Source: JAICYJ01 sp045806525
GTDB taxonomy: Bacteria; Actinomycetota; Thermoleophilia; Gaiellales; JAICJC01
Direction: 5' to 3'
Length of the DNA: 47,382 bases
Assembly (NCBI GenBank): GCA_045806525.1
Contig: JBJMJD010000007.1
Location: 1 to 47,382, forward strand
The notes under the pieces were generated by a model. It was not told the DNA's origin, made no database searches, and saw nothing but the letters and a program-made list of their open reading frames with translations. Positions 1 through 7,251 of the stretch are shown piece after piece. Both the position numbers and the translations under genes were made by a program. How positions within the stretch are numbered: the stretch's first letter is position 1; the number at the start of each line of letters is the position of its first letter.

Positions 1-273
1 ATCTGGGACCAGCTCGACAACTACAAGGAGGTTGTCGAGGCGCTGGAGCAGACCAACGAGACCGTGATTGCCCACAAGCAGAACGACATCCTGCGGCTGC
101 TCACCATCTTCACCGTGATCCTGCTGCCGCCGACCCTGATCGCGGGCATCTACGGCATGAACGTGCCGCTGCCCTTCCAGCACTCACACCACGCGTTCTG
201 GCTGATCGAGGGCGGCACGCTGCTGCTCGCGGTCGCGATGCTCTCGTTCTTCCGCCGCCAGCGGTGGCTGTGA
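1..273 (+). CDS. CorA-family Mg2+/Co2+ transporter, C-terminal end (5' truncated by window)
   Basis: The frame is open from base 1 and ends at TGA 271-273, so only the last 90 residues are present. They form the end of a long helix (IWDQLDNYKEVVEALEQTNE), then a hydrophobic segment (LLTIFTVILLPPTLIAGIYG) carrying the YGMN form of the family's GMN selectivity motif, and a second membrane segment (LIEGGTLLLAVAMLSFF) with a basic tail. This is the two-helix pore end of CorA-type channels, which pass Mg2+ through a homopentamer in the inner membrane. The stop overlaps the GTG start of the HIT gene (GTGA), so the two are probably co-transcribed. The family is clear; the substrate is inferred. Confidence 0.9.
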   Translation: MWDQLDNYKEVVEALEQTNETVIAHKQNDILRLLTIFTVILLPPTLIAGIYGMNVPLPFQHSHHAFWLIEGGTLLLAVAMLSFFRRQRWL

Positions 274-752
274 GCGAGCGGCTCTGGGCGCCCTGGCGGC
301 TCGAGTACGTGGCGGGCGAGGGTGATGCCGGCGGCTGCATCTTCTGCGACAAGCCGGCGCTTCCCGATGACGACGAGCTGATCCTGCACCGCGGCCAGCA
401 TGCCTTCGCGGTGCTGAACCTCTACCCGTACGCCAACGGCCACCTGATGGTCGCGCCCTACCGCCACCTGCCGATGCCAGGCGATCTGAACGCCGAGGAG
501 CGGGCCGAGCTCTGGCAGCTGGCCGACGACGGCATCACCGCGCTGACGGTGGCGATGGCCCCGCAGGGCTTCAACTGCGGCATGAACCTGGGCCGGGTGG
601 CGGGCGCCGGCGTCGAGGGACACCTGCACCTCCACGTGGTGCCGCGCTGGAGCGGTGACACGAACTTCATGCCGGTGCTGGCCGACACGCGTGTGATGCC
701 CGAGCACCTCTCCCGCACGCTGGAGAAGCTGCGGGCAGCCTGGCCGGCCTGA
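270..752 (+). CDS. HIT-family nucleotide hydrolase/phosphorylase (Ap4A-type)
   Basis: A protein of 160 residues beginning ERLWAPWRLEYV, a typical opening of the actinobacterial HIT/Ap4A branch. CIFC near residue 23 looks like half of a zinc site. The triad GHLHLHVVPRW lies at about residues 117-127, with His118, His120 and His122; the central histidine is the expected nucleophile attacking the alpha phosphate of a dinucleoside polyphosphate or AMP conjugate. I chose GTG 270 because it overlaps the TGA of the preceding CorA gene (GTGA); an in-frame GTG at 264 would add two residues. The family assignment is firm, the exact substrate is not known. Confidence 0.9.
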   Translation: MSERLWAPWRLEYVAGEGDAGGCIFCDKPALPDDDELILHRGQHAFAVLNLYPYANGHLMVAPYRHLPMPGDLNAEERAELWQLADDGITALTVAMAPQGFNCGMNLGRVAGAGVEGHLHLHVVPRWSGDTNFMPVLADTRVMPEHLSRTLEKLRAAWPA

Positions 753-753
753 C

Positions 754-1227
754 CTACGTCGCCAGGTGCTTGGTCATCGTGATCGCCACCTCCGCCCAGC
801 CCAGCGAGCCGTACAGCCCGCGCGCGGGCTCGTTTCCGCCGAACACGTTCAGTGACAGATGGTGGAGGCCGCGCCGTGCCGCCTCGCGCTCGAACTCCAG
901 CATCGCCGCCCTGCCGTACCCATTGCCACGCGCGTGCTCGTGGATGTGGATGTCGTAGAGGAACGCCGACGGGCGGCCGTCGATATCACGCTCCGCGAAC
1001 CACAGGGAGCCGACGGCCCGCCCGTCGGCCTCGACCACGTAGACCCAGTGGCCGTTGGTCTGGAGACCCTCCGGCAACACTGACGCGAAGTCTCGCACGG
1101 CCTTGGCGGCCGCGTGCTCAGGCTCCACCCCGCCGAACTCGACCATCTGGTGGACGTAGCCCCGTTGGCCCTCCTCCGCCCAGGCGGGGTACTCGTCCGG
1201 TCGCATCGGCCGCAGCGTCACGCTCAT
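754..1227 (-). CDS. GNAT-family N-acetyltransferase
   Basis: A protein of 157 residues starting MSVTLRPMRPDEYPAW, a standard GNAT beginning. The acetyl-CoA loop is visible as HARGNGYGRAAM around residues 98-109 (R/Q-x-x-G-x-G/A pattern), followed by LHHLSLNVFGGNEPARGLYGSLGW, the usual beta5-alpha4 region with its N...A..LY..LGF signature. These enzymes move an acetyl group from acetyl-CoA to an amine; nothing here tells the acceptor. The ATG at 1227 overlaps the TGA of the GNAT gene upstream on this strand (ATGA), so the pair is translationally coupled. A longer open frame runs to 1440 but only repeats the upstream gene out of frame, so I reject that start. Confidence 0.88.
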   Translation of the reverse strand: MSVTLRPMRPDEYPAWAEEGQRGYVHQMVEFGGVEPEHAAAKAVRDFASVLPEGLQTNGHWVYVVEADGRAVGSLWFAERDIDGRPSAFLYDIHIHEHARGNGYGRAAMLEFEREAARRGLHHLSLNVFGGNEPARGLYGSLGWAEVAITMTKHLAT

Positions 1228-1745
1228 CCAGCCACCCGCTGGAACAAGATGTGGTCGCGCCATTCGCCTGCGATCCTGAGATACCCGCGGGCGAGGCCGA
1301 TACGCTCGAACCCGTTCTTCTCGAGCACCCGCTGCGATGCCACGTTGTCCACCAGCGTGCCGGCCTCCAGCCGGTGCATGCCCAGCGGACCGAAGGCCTG
1401 CTCGGCGGCAAGGCCGACCGCACGCGTGGCGACCCCGCAACCGTTGGCCGCCTGGGCGACGAAGTAGCCGAGGTTGCCCGACTGGAATACGGAACCCACC
1501 ACGTTCCCGATGCCGAGCGTCCCCACCAGCTCGCCGTCGGCCTCGATCACGAACCTGTAGCGTGAGCCGGCGGCGCGCTGCGCCAGCGCGTGCTCGACCT
1601 CGATCCGCTGCCCCTCGGCCGTATAGAACTCGTCGGGGCGGATCGGGTCAAAGGGCGCCAGGAACGCCCGCTCCGACGCGTACAGCTCCGCCAGCGCATC
1701 GACATCGGCCAGCCGCACCGGCCGCAGCACGACCTGCTCTATCAT
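1224..1745 (-). CDS. GNAT-family N-acetyltransferase, RimJ/RimL type
   Basis: A protein of 173 residues from ATG 1745 (MIEQVVLRPVRLADVDAL). It contains LGYFVAQAANGCGVATRAV, the RimJ/RimL-type acetyl-CoA loop (Y.....GkG..teA), then LGMHRLEAGTLVDNVASQRVLEKNGF, the N..S..v.ek.GF signature of that subgroup. Members acetylate protein N-termini, aminoglycosides or other small amines; the substrate cannot be read here. It is first of a two-gene unit with the downstream GNAT. A TTG 1775 start is possible but would lie inside the divergent phosphohexomutase gene. The start codons ATGATA are the reverse complement of the putative -10 box TATCAT of that neighbour. I see no good promoter of its own. Confidence 0.85.
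   Translation of the reverse strand: MIEQVVLRPVRLADVDALAELYASERAFLAPFDPIRPDEFYTAEGQRIEVEHALAQRAAGSRYRFVIEADGELVGTLGIGNVVGSVFQSGNLGYFVAQAANGCGVATRAVGLAAEQAFGPLGMHRLEAGTLVDNVASQRVLEKNGFERIGLARGYLRIAGEWRDHILFQRVAG
1740..1745 (+). promoter_or_regulatory. -10 box TATCAT for the phosphohexomutase gene
   Basis: TATCAT ends 7 nt before ATG 1753, leaving room for a transcript that starts at or next to the start codon. No Shine-Dalgarno sequence is seen between them. Confidence 0.55.
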
Positions 1746-1752
1746 CGCCCCG

Positions 1753-3099
1753 ATGCTCGACTCCTCAGTGTTCAAGGCCTACGACGTCCGCGGCATCGTG
1801 CCCGACGAACTCGACGCCGAGGGAGCCTATCGGCTCGGTCGCGCCTACGTGGCGGCTTTCGAGCCGGCCACGATGGCGATCGGCCACGACATGCGCCTGA
1901 CCTCGCCGGAGCTGGCCCAGGCCGCTGCACGCGGCGCCTCCGAGCAGGGCGCCGATGTCGTGGCGCTGGGCGAGATCGGTACCGAGATGCTCTACTACGC
2001 TGTCGGCGAGCACGGCTACGAAGGCGGAATCCAGGTCACCGCCTCGCACAACCCGCGCGCCTACAACGGCATGAAGATCGTGCGCCGCGGCGCGCGGCCG
2101 GTGGGCGGCGACACAGGGCTCGACAAGATCAAGCGCTTCGCCGAAGAAGGCACTCCCGTAGGCCCGGACCACCCCGGCACGATCACTGAGAAGGACATCT
2201 ACGAGGGCTTCCACGAGCGGGTGCTGCGCTTCATCGAACCCTCGGCGATCCGGCCGCTCCGCGTGGTGCTGGACGGCACCAACGGGATGGCCGGCCCCAT
2301 GATCGGACCGCTGCTCGAGCGGCTGCCGATCACGGCGGCCCCTCACCACCTCGACCCGGACGGCAGCTTTCCCAACGGCGAGCCCAACCCGCTGCTCGAG
2401 GAGAACCGCCAGTTCATCGTCGAGCAGGTGGTCGCGGAGGGCGCCGACCTGGGCATTGCCTGGGACGGCGATGCCGACCGGTGCTTCTTCATCGACGACA
2501 CCGGCGTGTTCGTGCCTGGCGACCTGATCACCGCCCTGATCGCGCGCTTGATGCTGGAACGGCACCCCGGTGCCACGATCATCTATGACCTGCGGGCGTC
2601 CTGGGCGGTGCGCGACACCGTTGCGGCGGCGGGCGGGACGGCGCTCGAGAACCGCGTCGGCCACGCGTTCATCAAGGCTCGCCTGCGCAAGGAGGAGGCG
2701 GTGTTCGCCGGCGAGGTGTCGGGGCACTATTACTTCAAGGACTTCTACTACTGCGACACGGGCATCGTTCCCGCGCTCGTGATGCTTGAGCTGATCTCGC
2801 GCAGCGGGCAGAAGCTGTCGCAGCTGCTGGCGCCGTTCCGGGAGCGGTACCACATCTCCGGCGAGATCAACTCGACCGTGGACGACGTGCCGTTGAAGCT
2901 CCAGGAGCTGAAGGACCGGTTCGGCCCGTCGGCGGAGCGGGTGTCGCACCTGGACGGCATCTCGTTCGAGTACCCGGACTGGCACTTCAACGTGCGGCCG
3001 TCGAACACGGAGCCGCTGCTGCGGCTGAACCTGGAGGCGTTGTCGGCCGAGACGATGGAACAGCGGCGGGACGAGGTGCTCGCGGTGATCACCTCCTGA
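1753..3099 (+). CDS. manB: Phosphomannomutase/phosphoglucomutase
   Basis: A protein of 448 residues with all four landmarks of the alpha-D-phosphohexomutase family. The phosphoserine loop is TASHNP (Ser98), the Mg site is DGDADR (Asp238, Asp240, Asp242), the sugar-specificity loop is GEVSGH (320-325) and the phosphate-binding loop is RPSNTEPLLR (415-424). It interconverts hexose 6-phosphate and 1-phosphate in the cytoplasm. GEVSGH is the form usual in dual mannose/glucose enzymes of the AlgC/ManB type, so the product probably feeds GDP-mannose and surface glycan synthesis. The length is normal. The stop shares one base with the next ATG (TGATG). Which sugar is preferred is inference. Confidence 0.93.
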   Translation: MLDSSVFKAYDVRGIVPDELDAEGAYRLGRAYVAAFEPATMAIGHDMRLTSPELAQAAARGASEQGADVVALGEIGTEMLYYAVGEHGYEGGIQVTASHNPRAYNGMKIVRRGARPVGGDTGLDKIKRFAEEGTPVGPDHPGTITEKDIYEGFHERVLRFIEPSAIRPLRVVLDGTNGMAGPMIGPLLERLPITAAPHHLDPDGSFPNGEPNPLLEENRQFIVEQVVAEGADLGIAWDGDADRCFFIDDTGVFVPGDLITALIARLMLERHPGATIIYDLRASWAVRDTVAAAGGTALENRVGHAFIKARLRKEEAVFAGEVSGHYYFKDFYYCDTGIVPALVMLELISRSGQKLSQLLAPFRERYHISGEINSTVDDVPLKLQELKDRFGPSAERVSHLDGISFEYPDWHFNVRPSNTEPLLRLNLEALSAETMEQRRDEVLAVITS

Positions 3100-3539
3100 T
3101 GCCGGCCACCGACCGCCGACCGCCGTTCCGCTTCTCGTATCGCACGCGCGTCGGCTTCGACGAGACCGACGCCCAGGGGATCGTCTACTACGGGCGCTAC
3201 ATGCCCTACTTCGACCGGGCGCGGGTCGAGTACCTGCGGGAGCTGGGCGTGCTGGTGCGCGAGCCGAGCGACCCGGAGTTCGTGATGCGGGCCCAGCACG
3301 TCGAATACCACGCGCCGGCCAGCTTCGACGACGAGCTGGAGGTGTTCGTGCGCGTCCGGCGGATCGGCACCACCAGCCTGTCGTGGGAGTTCGAGGCCTA
3401 CAAGGTGTCAGGCGGCGACCGGCTGGTGGCCGCCAACCAGACCCTGGTCTCGGTCGACCTGGCCGAGCGCCAGCCGGTGCCGGTCGAGTGGCGTCTGCGC
3501 GATGCCATCGCCGGGTTCGAGGCGGAGCTCGAGCTGTGA
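3099..3539 (+). CDS. Acyl-CoA thioesterase, 4-hydroxybenzoyl-CoA thioesterase (YbgC) type
   Basis: A protein of 146 residues. FDETDAQGIVYYGRYMPYFDRARVEYLRELG at about residues 20-50 is the hot-dog fold signature of the YbgC/4HBT group (..D.D..G.vyy..Y..y.e.aR.e.lr..G); Asp24 matches the catalytic aspartate. The remainder has the strands expected of a single hot-dog domain. Members hydrolyse short-chain or aromatic acyl-CoA, or in Tol-Pal organisms act on lipids; no tol-pal genes are near. It sits in a tight three-gene run: one shared base with the mutase upstream and a GTGA overlap with the GAF gene downstream. The substrate is unknown. Confidence 0.88.
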   Translation: MPATDRRPPFRFSYRTRVGFDETDAQGIVYYGRYMPYFDRARVEYLRELGVLVREPSDPEFVMRAQHVEYHAPASFDDELEVFVRVRRIGTTSLSWEFEAYKVSGGDRLVAANQTLVSVDLAERQPVPVEWRLRDAIAGFEAELEL

Positions 3540-4033
3540 GCGCCGAGGCGTACGAGCGGACGCTGCGAGCGATCGAGCAGGTGATCGCCGAGGAGACCGA
3601 ATCTGACGAGATCCTGCGCCGCGCGGTCGACCTGGTGCACGACGGCTTCGAGAGCTACTCGTGGGTGGGCGTGTACTTCGTCGAGGGCGAGGAGCTGGCG
3701 CTGGGGCCGTGGAACGGGCCGGAGGCGACCGAGCACGTCCGCATCCCGATCGGACAGGGCGTCTGCGGTTCGGCGGCCGCGAGCGGCCAGACCGAGATCG
3801 TCGACGACGTCAACACCGACTCCCGCTACCTGGCCTGCTTCGCATCGACCAGGTCGGAGATCGTCGTGCCGATCAGCTACGACGGGCTGGTCGTGGCCGA
3901 GATCGATGTCGACTCCGACCGGCCGGCCGCCTTCGGCGATGGCGACCGCGACTTCCTCGAGCGCGTGGCCAAGCTACTCAGCCCGTACTGCCTGGTGGGC
4001 TGGGACACCGGCGGCGTGCCCTGGGAACCCTAG
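3536..4033 (+). CDS. msrC: GAF-domain protein, probable free methionine-(R)-sulfoxide reductase
   Basis: A protein of 165 residues that is essentially one GAF domain. GPWNGPEATEHVRIPIGQGVCG and YLACFASTRSEIVVPI match the fRMsr family, which reduces free methionine-R-sulfoxide with thioredoxin. Two of its three usual cysteines are present: Cys77 in GVCG and Cys101 in LAC. The third, about ten residues before GVCG in the yeast enzyme, is replaced here, leaving a two-cysteine mechanism. The end (CLVGWDTGGVPWEP) is also family-like. GTG 3536 was chosen because it overlaps the thioesterase stop (GTGA). A plain GAF sensor is a less likely alternative. Confidence 0.8.
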   Translation: MSAEAYERTLRAIEQVIAEETESDEILRRAVDLVHDGFESYSWVGVYFVEGEELALGPWNGPEATEHVRIPIGQGVCGSAAASGQTEIVDDVNTDSRYLACFASTRSEIVVPISYDGLVVAEIDVDSDRPAAFGDGDRDFLERVAKLLSPYCLVGWDTGGVPWEP

Positions 4034-4061
4034 ATGGTTGATCCGTCAACCGGCTTGTCCG

Positions 4062-4424
4062 CTACGACTCCACCCAGGCCGCCTCGCGCACGTCGGCCGG
4101 CGCCTTCAGCCAGTAGCTCTCGCGGATCCACTCCAGCGTCGCGCTGAGGCAGTCGGCGTCCTCCACCCTGGCCGTCACCCAGCCGTAGCGCCCCACGTAC
4201 TTTGCGTGCGACACGTAGGGCAGCGTCAGGGCGACCTCGCGTTCCTCTCTGGTCAGCTTCATGGTCACCGTCACCGGCGGCCCATCGCCCATGATGGCGA
4301 ACATGGTGCTGTCCCCACCGACCTTGAAGACGTGTGCCTCCGGCCCCCACGGGTGGTCCTCACGGGCTGTCGGAAACGACAGCGCCAGCTCGCGGATGGC
4401 TGCTGCGTGCCGGGCGGCGCTCAT
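4062..4424 (-). CDS. YjbR/MmcQ-family protein
   Basis: A protein of 120 residues with the YjbR (CyaY-like fold) pattern: an N-terminal helix ending in LSFPTAREDHPWGPEAHVFKVGGDSTMFAIM, then VTMKLTREEREVAL and a C-terminal YVGRYGWVTARVEDADCLSATLEWIRESYWL. The family is small, cytoplasmic and often called DNA-binding on structural grounds, with no agreed biochemical role. It is a single gene: ATG 4424 is preceded by TAGACT with a 6-nt gap, and the stop lies 28 bp from the convergent msrC stop. The family call is firm and the function unknown. Confidence 0.85.
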   Translation of the reverse strand: MSAARHAAAIRELALSFPTAREDHPWGPEAHVFKVGGDSTMFAIMGDGPPVTVTMKLTREEREVALTLPYVSHAKYVGRYGWVTARVEDADCLSATLEWIRESYWLKAPADVREAAWVES

Positions 4425-4430
4425 CGCCCC

Positions 4431-4436
4431 AGTCTA
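4431..4436 (-). promoter_or_regulatory. -10 box TAGACT for the YjbR-family gene
   Basis: Reading the minus strand, TAGACT is followed by GGGGCG and then ATG 4424, a 6-nt gap consistent with a leaderless transcript. Confidence 0.55.
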
Positions 4437-4462
4437 TCGGCGGTCTCGCCGCCGGTCGGCGG

Positions 4463-4954
4463 TCAAGCCCTGGTCTCGGCGTCGTGCAGCCGCTCGTCCA
4501 CAATCCGCGACAGCCGGCTGGGGTCGTCGACGCCGCGGAACCGGAACTCGGAGCTGGCCTCCTCGGTACCCGCCGTGTCCCAGTCCACGTCGCCGATACC
4601 GAGCAGGCGCTGGAACATGGTCTGCGAGACGTTGACGTTCTGAACGCGGGTCAGCTGCGCGGAGTGCTCCTGCCGCGAGACGATGCCCGTGCGGACATGG
4701 ATGCGCGTGCTGGTCAGGTTGTAGGTGGTGGTGCGCAGCCGCAGCCATCCGATCACGTAGGTGCAGATCAGCGCGACCAGCGTCACGCCGAAGAAGATGG
4801 CCGAGCTGGGTGGGTTGTTCATGACGGCGTTCAGGAGCACCCAGATCGCCGCCGGGATCAGCGAGACGAGCGTGTACTTGACGTAGTAGATCATCAGCAT
4901 CCGCCAGCTGGGATGGCCTGTCCAGATCAGCTCCTCGCCCTGCAGCACGTCCAT
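4463..4954 (-). CDS. Membrane protein with bacterial PH domain (bPH2, YdbS/YdbT-like)
   Basis: A protein of 163 residues. It opens with LQGEELIWTGHPSWRML, a motif common at the start of bPH2 proteins, followed by two membrane helices (about residues 27-45 and 50-70). The rest is one bPH2 domain: RTTTYNLTSTRIHVRTGIVSR and LTRVQNVNVSQTMFQRLLGIGDV, with the typical 'ltRIq.v...qs...rllG.G.v' pattern. The PH part should face the cytoplasm beneath the membrane. The role of these proteins is poorly known. ATG 4954 has TACACT 6 nt upstream, so it is probably its own transcription unit rather than part of rel. Confidence 0.87.
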   Translation of the reverse strand: MDVLQGEELIWTGHPSWRMLMIYYVKYTLVSLIPAAIWVLLNAVMNNPPSSAIFFGVTLVALICTYVIGWLRLRTTTYNLTSTRIHVRTGIVSRQEHSAQLTRVQNVNVSQTMFQRLLGIGDVDWDTAGTEEASSEFRFRGVDDPSRLSRIVDERLHDAETRA

Positions 4955-4960
4955 GCCGCG

Positions 4961-4966
4961 AGTGTA
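4961..4966 (-). promoter_or_regulatory. -10 box TACACT for the bPH2 membrane protein gene
   Basis: Minus strand reads TACACT, CGCGGC, ATG 4954: a 6-nt gap and no Shine-Dalgarno sequence. Confidence 0.55.
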
Positions 4967-4979
4967 TCTCAGGGCCCGG

Positions 4980-7196
4980 TCAGCTACCGGGCGTGACCCG
5001 GTAGGCGTCGAACACGGCCTCCAGGTTCTTCAGCGCCGAGATCAGGCTGCGCAGCGTCTTCACATCGCCGACCTCGACGGTGTACCAGTTGCGGGCCATC
5101 TGATCGGACACGTGGCCGCCGTACTCGACGATGTTGCAGCCGAACTCGGCGAAGGTGCGGGCCACGTCCTCGAGCAGACGCGGCCGGTCCCACGACTGCA
5201 GGGCCAGCGTCACGCGGAACGACCGGGTGGCCATCTCGCTGTCGTCCCAGCTGACGGCCGTGAAGCGCTCCGGGTTTCGTCGCAGCGCCTTCACGTTGGG
5301 GCAGTCGTCGCGGTGCACGGTGATGCCGCGGCCCAGCGAGATGTAGCCGACCACGGAGTCGCCGGGCACCGGCGTGCAGCACTTGGCCATCCGCACCAGC
5401 ACGTCGCTGTCGACCGCGCCCTCGACCGTGATGCCGAAGCTGGACGACACCGCCGGGCGCTTCTGGGCGCGCCGCGTGATCGTGAGATCGGCCTCGGGCA
5501 CCACCACCTCTGAGGTCTTGAGCTTGCCCAGCACCTTCGACACGATCTGCCCCACCGGCACCTTGCCGGCGCCGATCGCGACGTAGAAGTCGTCGGCCTT
5601 CTTGAACCCCATGTCCCGGATGATCCCGGCCAGGAGCGGCGACGCCGACACCTTCTGGTGCGGCAGCCCGTTCGACTTCAGCGCCTGATGCAGCGACTCG
5701 CGGCCCTTGTGCTCGAGATCCTCGCGCGCCTGCTGGCTGAACCACTGGCGGATCTTGTTGCGCGCCCGTGAGCTCTGCACCAGGTTCAGCCAGTCGCGGG
5801 ACGGCCCCCGCTCCTGCTTGGATGTCAGCACCTCGACGAAGTCACCCGAGTGCAGGGCGTAGTGCAGCGGCACGATGCGGCCGTTAACCTTGGCGCCGAC
5901 ACAGCGGTGCCCCACGTCGGTGTGCACCGCGTAGGCGAAGTCGAGCGGCGTCGACCCGGCCGGCAGGCTCTTGACCTCGCCCTTGGGCGTGAACACGTAG
6001 ACCTCATCCGAGAACAGGTCGACGCGCAGCGTCTCCATGAACTCCTTGGGATCGGAGGCGTCGTTCTGCCAGTCCATCAGCTGTGTCAGCCACGGCGTCA
6101 GCGAGCCGTTCCGGGCCGCAGCGCTCTTGTCCTTGTACAGCCAGTGCGCGGCGATGCCGTACTCGGCGGTCTGGTGCATCAGCTGCGTGCGCACCTGGAT
6201 CTCCAGCGGCTTGCCCTCGGGCCCGATCACCGTCGTGTGCAGCGACTGGTACATGTTGAACTTGGGCATGGCCACGTAGTCCTTGAAACGGCCCGGCATC
6301 GGCTTCCACAACGAGTGGATCACGCCGATCGCGCCGTAGCAGTCCTTCACCGAGTCGACCAGCACCCGCATCGCGGTCAGGTCGTAGATCTCGTTGAACT
6401 CCTTACCGCCCTGCGCCATCTTCGAGTAGATCGAGTAGTAGTGCTTGGCGCGCCCGGAGATGTCGGCCTCGACGCCGGTGTCGTCCAGCTCGCGCGAGAG
6501 GATGGTCGAGGCCTCCTCGACGTAGCGCTCGCGGTCGGCGCGGCGCTGGTTCACCATCGACTCGATCTCGGTGTACCGGCGCGGGTGCAGCGTCTGGAAC
6601 GCGCGATCCTCCAGCTCCCACTTGATCGAGTGGATGCCCAGCCGGTGGGCCAGCGGCGCGTAGATCTCCAGCGTCTCGCGGGCCTTGTTCGTCTGCTTCT
6701 GCTTGGGCAGCGCCTCGATCGTGCGCATGTTGTGGAGCCGGTCGGCCAGCTTGATCAGCACCACCCGCACGTCCTGCGCCATCGCCATCACCATCTTGCG
6801 GTAGTTCTCGGCCTGGGCCTGCTCACGGCTGGCGAAGGTGATCTTGGACAGCTTCGTCACGCCCTCGACCAGCAGCGCCACCTCGTCGCCGAACATCTCG
6901 CGCACCTGCTCGAGGTCGGCGTCGGTGTCCTCGATCACGTCGTGCATCAGCGCCGCCGCGATGGTGGACGAGTCGAGCTTCATCCCCGCGCAGACCTGGG
7001 CGGTGCTCCAGGGATGATGGATGAAGTCCTCCCCGCTCTTGCGCAGCTGGCCTGCGTGCTGGTCACAGGCGAAGTCGAACGCCCTGCGAATCAGGTCGAC
7101 GTCGAGCTTCGAGTTATACGAGGAGACCTGGCCGAGCAACTCCTGGAGCAGATGATCGTGCCGTACGGCCTCCGGGCTGCGCTGCACCGTTGCCAT
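4980..7196 (-). CDS. rel: Bifunctional (p)ppGpp synthetase/hydrolase Rel
   Basis: A protein of 738 residues with the full Rel layout. An HD hydrolase domain has FIHHP (about 59-62), LMHDVIEDT (83-91) and LADRLHNMR. The synthetase domain has GRFKDY at 302-307, the RXKD motif typical of bifunctional enzymes rather than synthetase-only RelA, then MYQSLHTTVIG and EIQVRTQLMHQTAEYGIAAHW. A TGS domain (about 395-460), a Cys-Cys region (MAKCCTPVPGD) and a C-terminal ACT domain follow. It makes and degrades the alarmone during starvation, on the ribosome or in the cytosol. ATG 7196 lies 6 nt after TACACT, so rel has its own promoter although recJ ends only 55 bp upstream. Confidence 0.96.
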   Translation of the reverse strand: MATVQRSPEAVRHDHLLQELLGQVSSYNSKLDVDLIRRAFDFACDQHAGQLRKSGEDFIHHPWSTAQVCAGMKLDSSTIAAALMHDVIEDTDADLEQVREMFGDEVALLVEGVTKLSKITFASREQAQAENYRKMVMAMAQDVRVVLIKLADRLHNMRTIEALPKQKQTNKARETLEIYAPLAHRLGIHSIKWELEDRAFQTLHPRRYTEIESMVNQRRADRERYVEEASTILSRELDDTGVEADISGRAKHYYSIYSKMAQGGKEFNEIYDLTAMRVLVDSVKDCYGAIGVIHSLWKPMPGRFKDYVAMPKFNMYQSLHTTVIGPEGKPLEIQVRTQLMHQTAEYGIAAHWLYKDKSAAARNGSLTPWLTQLMDWQNDASDPKEFMETLRVDLFSDEVYVFTPKGEVKSLPAGSTPLDFAYAVHTDVGHRCVGAKVNGRIVPLHYALHSGDFVEVLTSKQERGPSRDWLNLVQSSRARNKIRQWFSQQAREDLEHKGRESLHQALKSNGLPHQKVSASPLLAGIIRDMGFKKADDFYVAIGAGKVPVGQIVSKVLGKLKTSEVVVPEADLTITRRAQKRPAVSSSFGITVEGAVDSDVLVRMAKCCTPVPGDSVVGYISLGRGITVHRDDCPNVKALRRNPERFTAVSWDDSEMATRSFRVTLALQSWDRPRLLEDVARTFAEFGCNIVEYGGHVSDQMARNWYTVEVGDVKTLRSLISALKNLEAVFDAYRVTPGS

Positions 7197-7202
7197 AGAC
7201 AC

Positions 7203-7208
7203 AGTGTA
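7203..7208 (-). promoter_or_regulatory. -10 box TACACT for rel
   Basis: Minus strand reads TACACT, GTGTCT, ATG 7196. It lies within the 55-bp recJ-rel gap, so rel can be transcribed independently of recJ. Confidence 0.55.
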
Positions 7209-7251
7209 GTGAACGGGCCCCCCGGCGCCCATGACCGGATCAATGCGCGGC

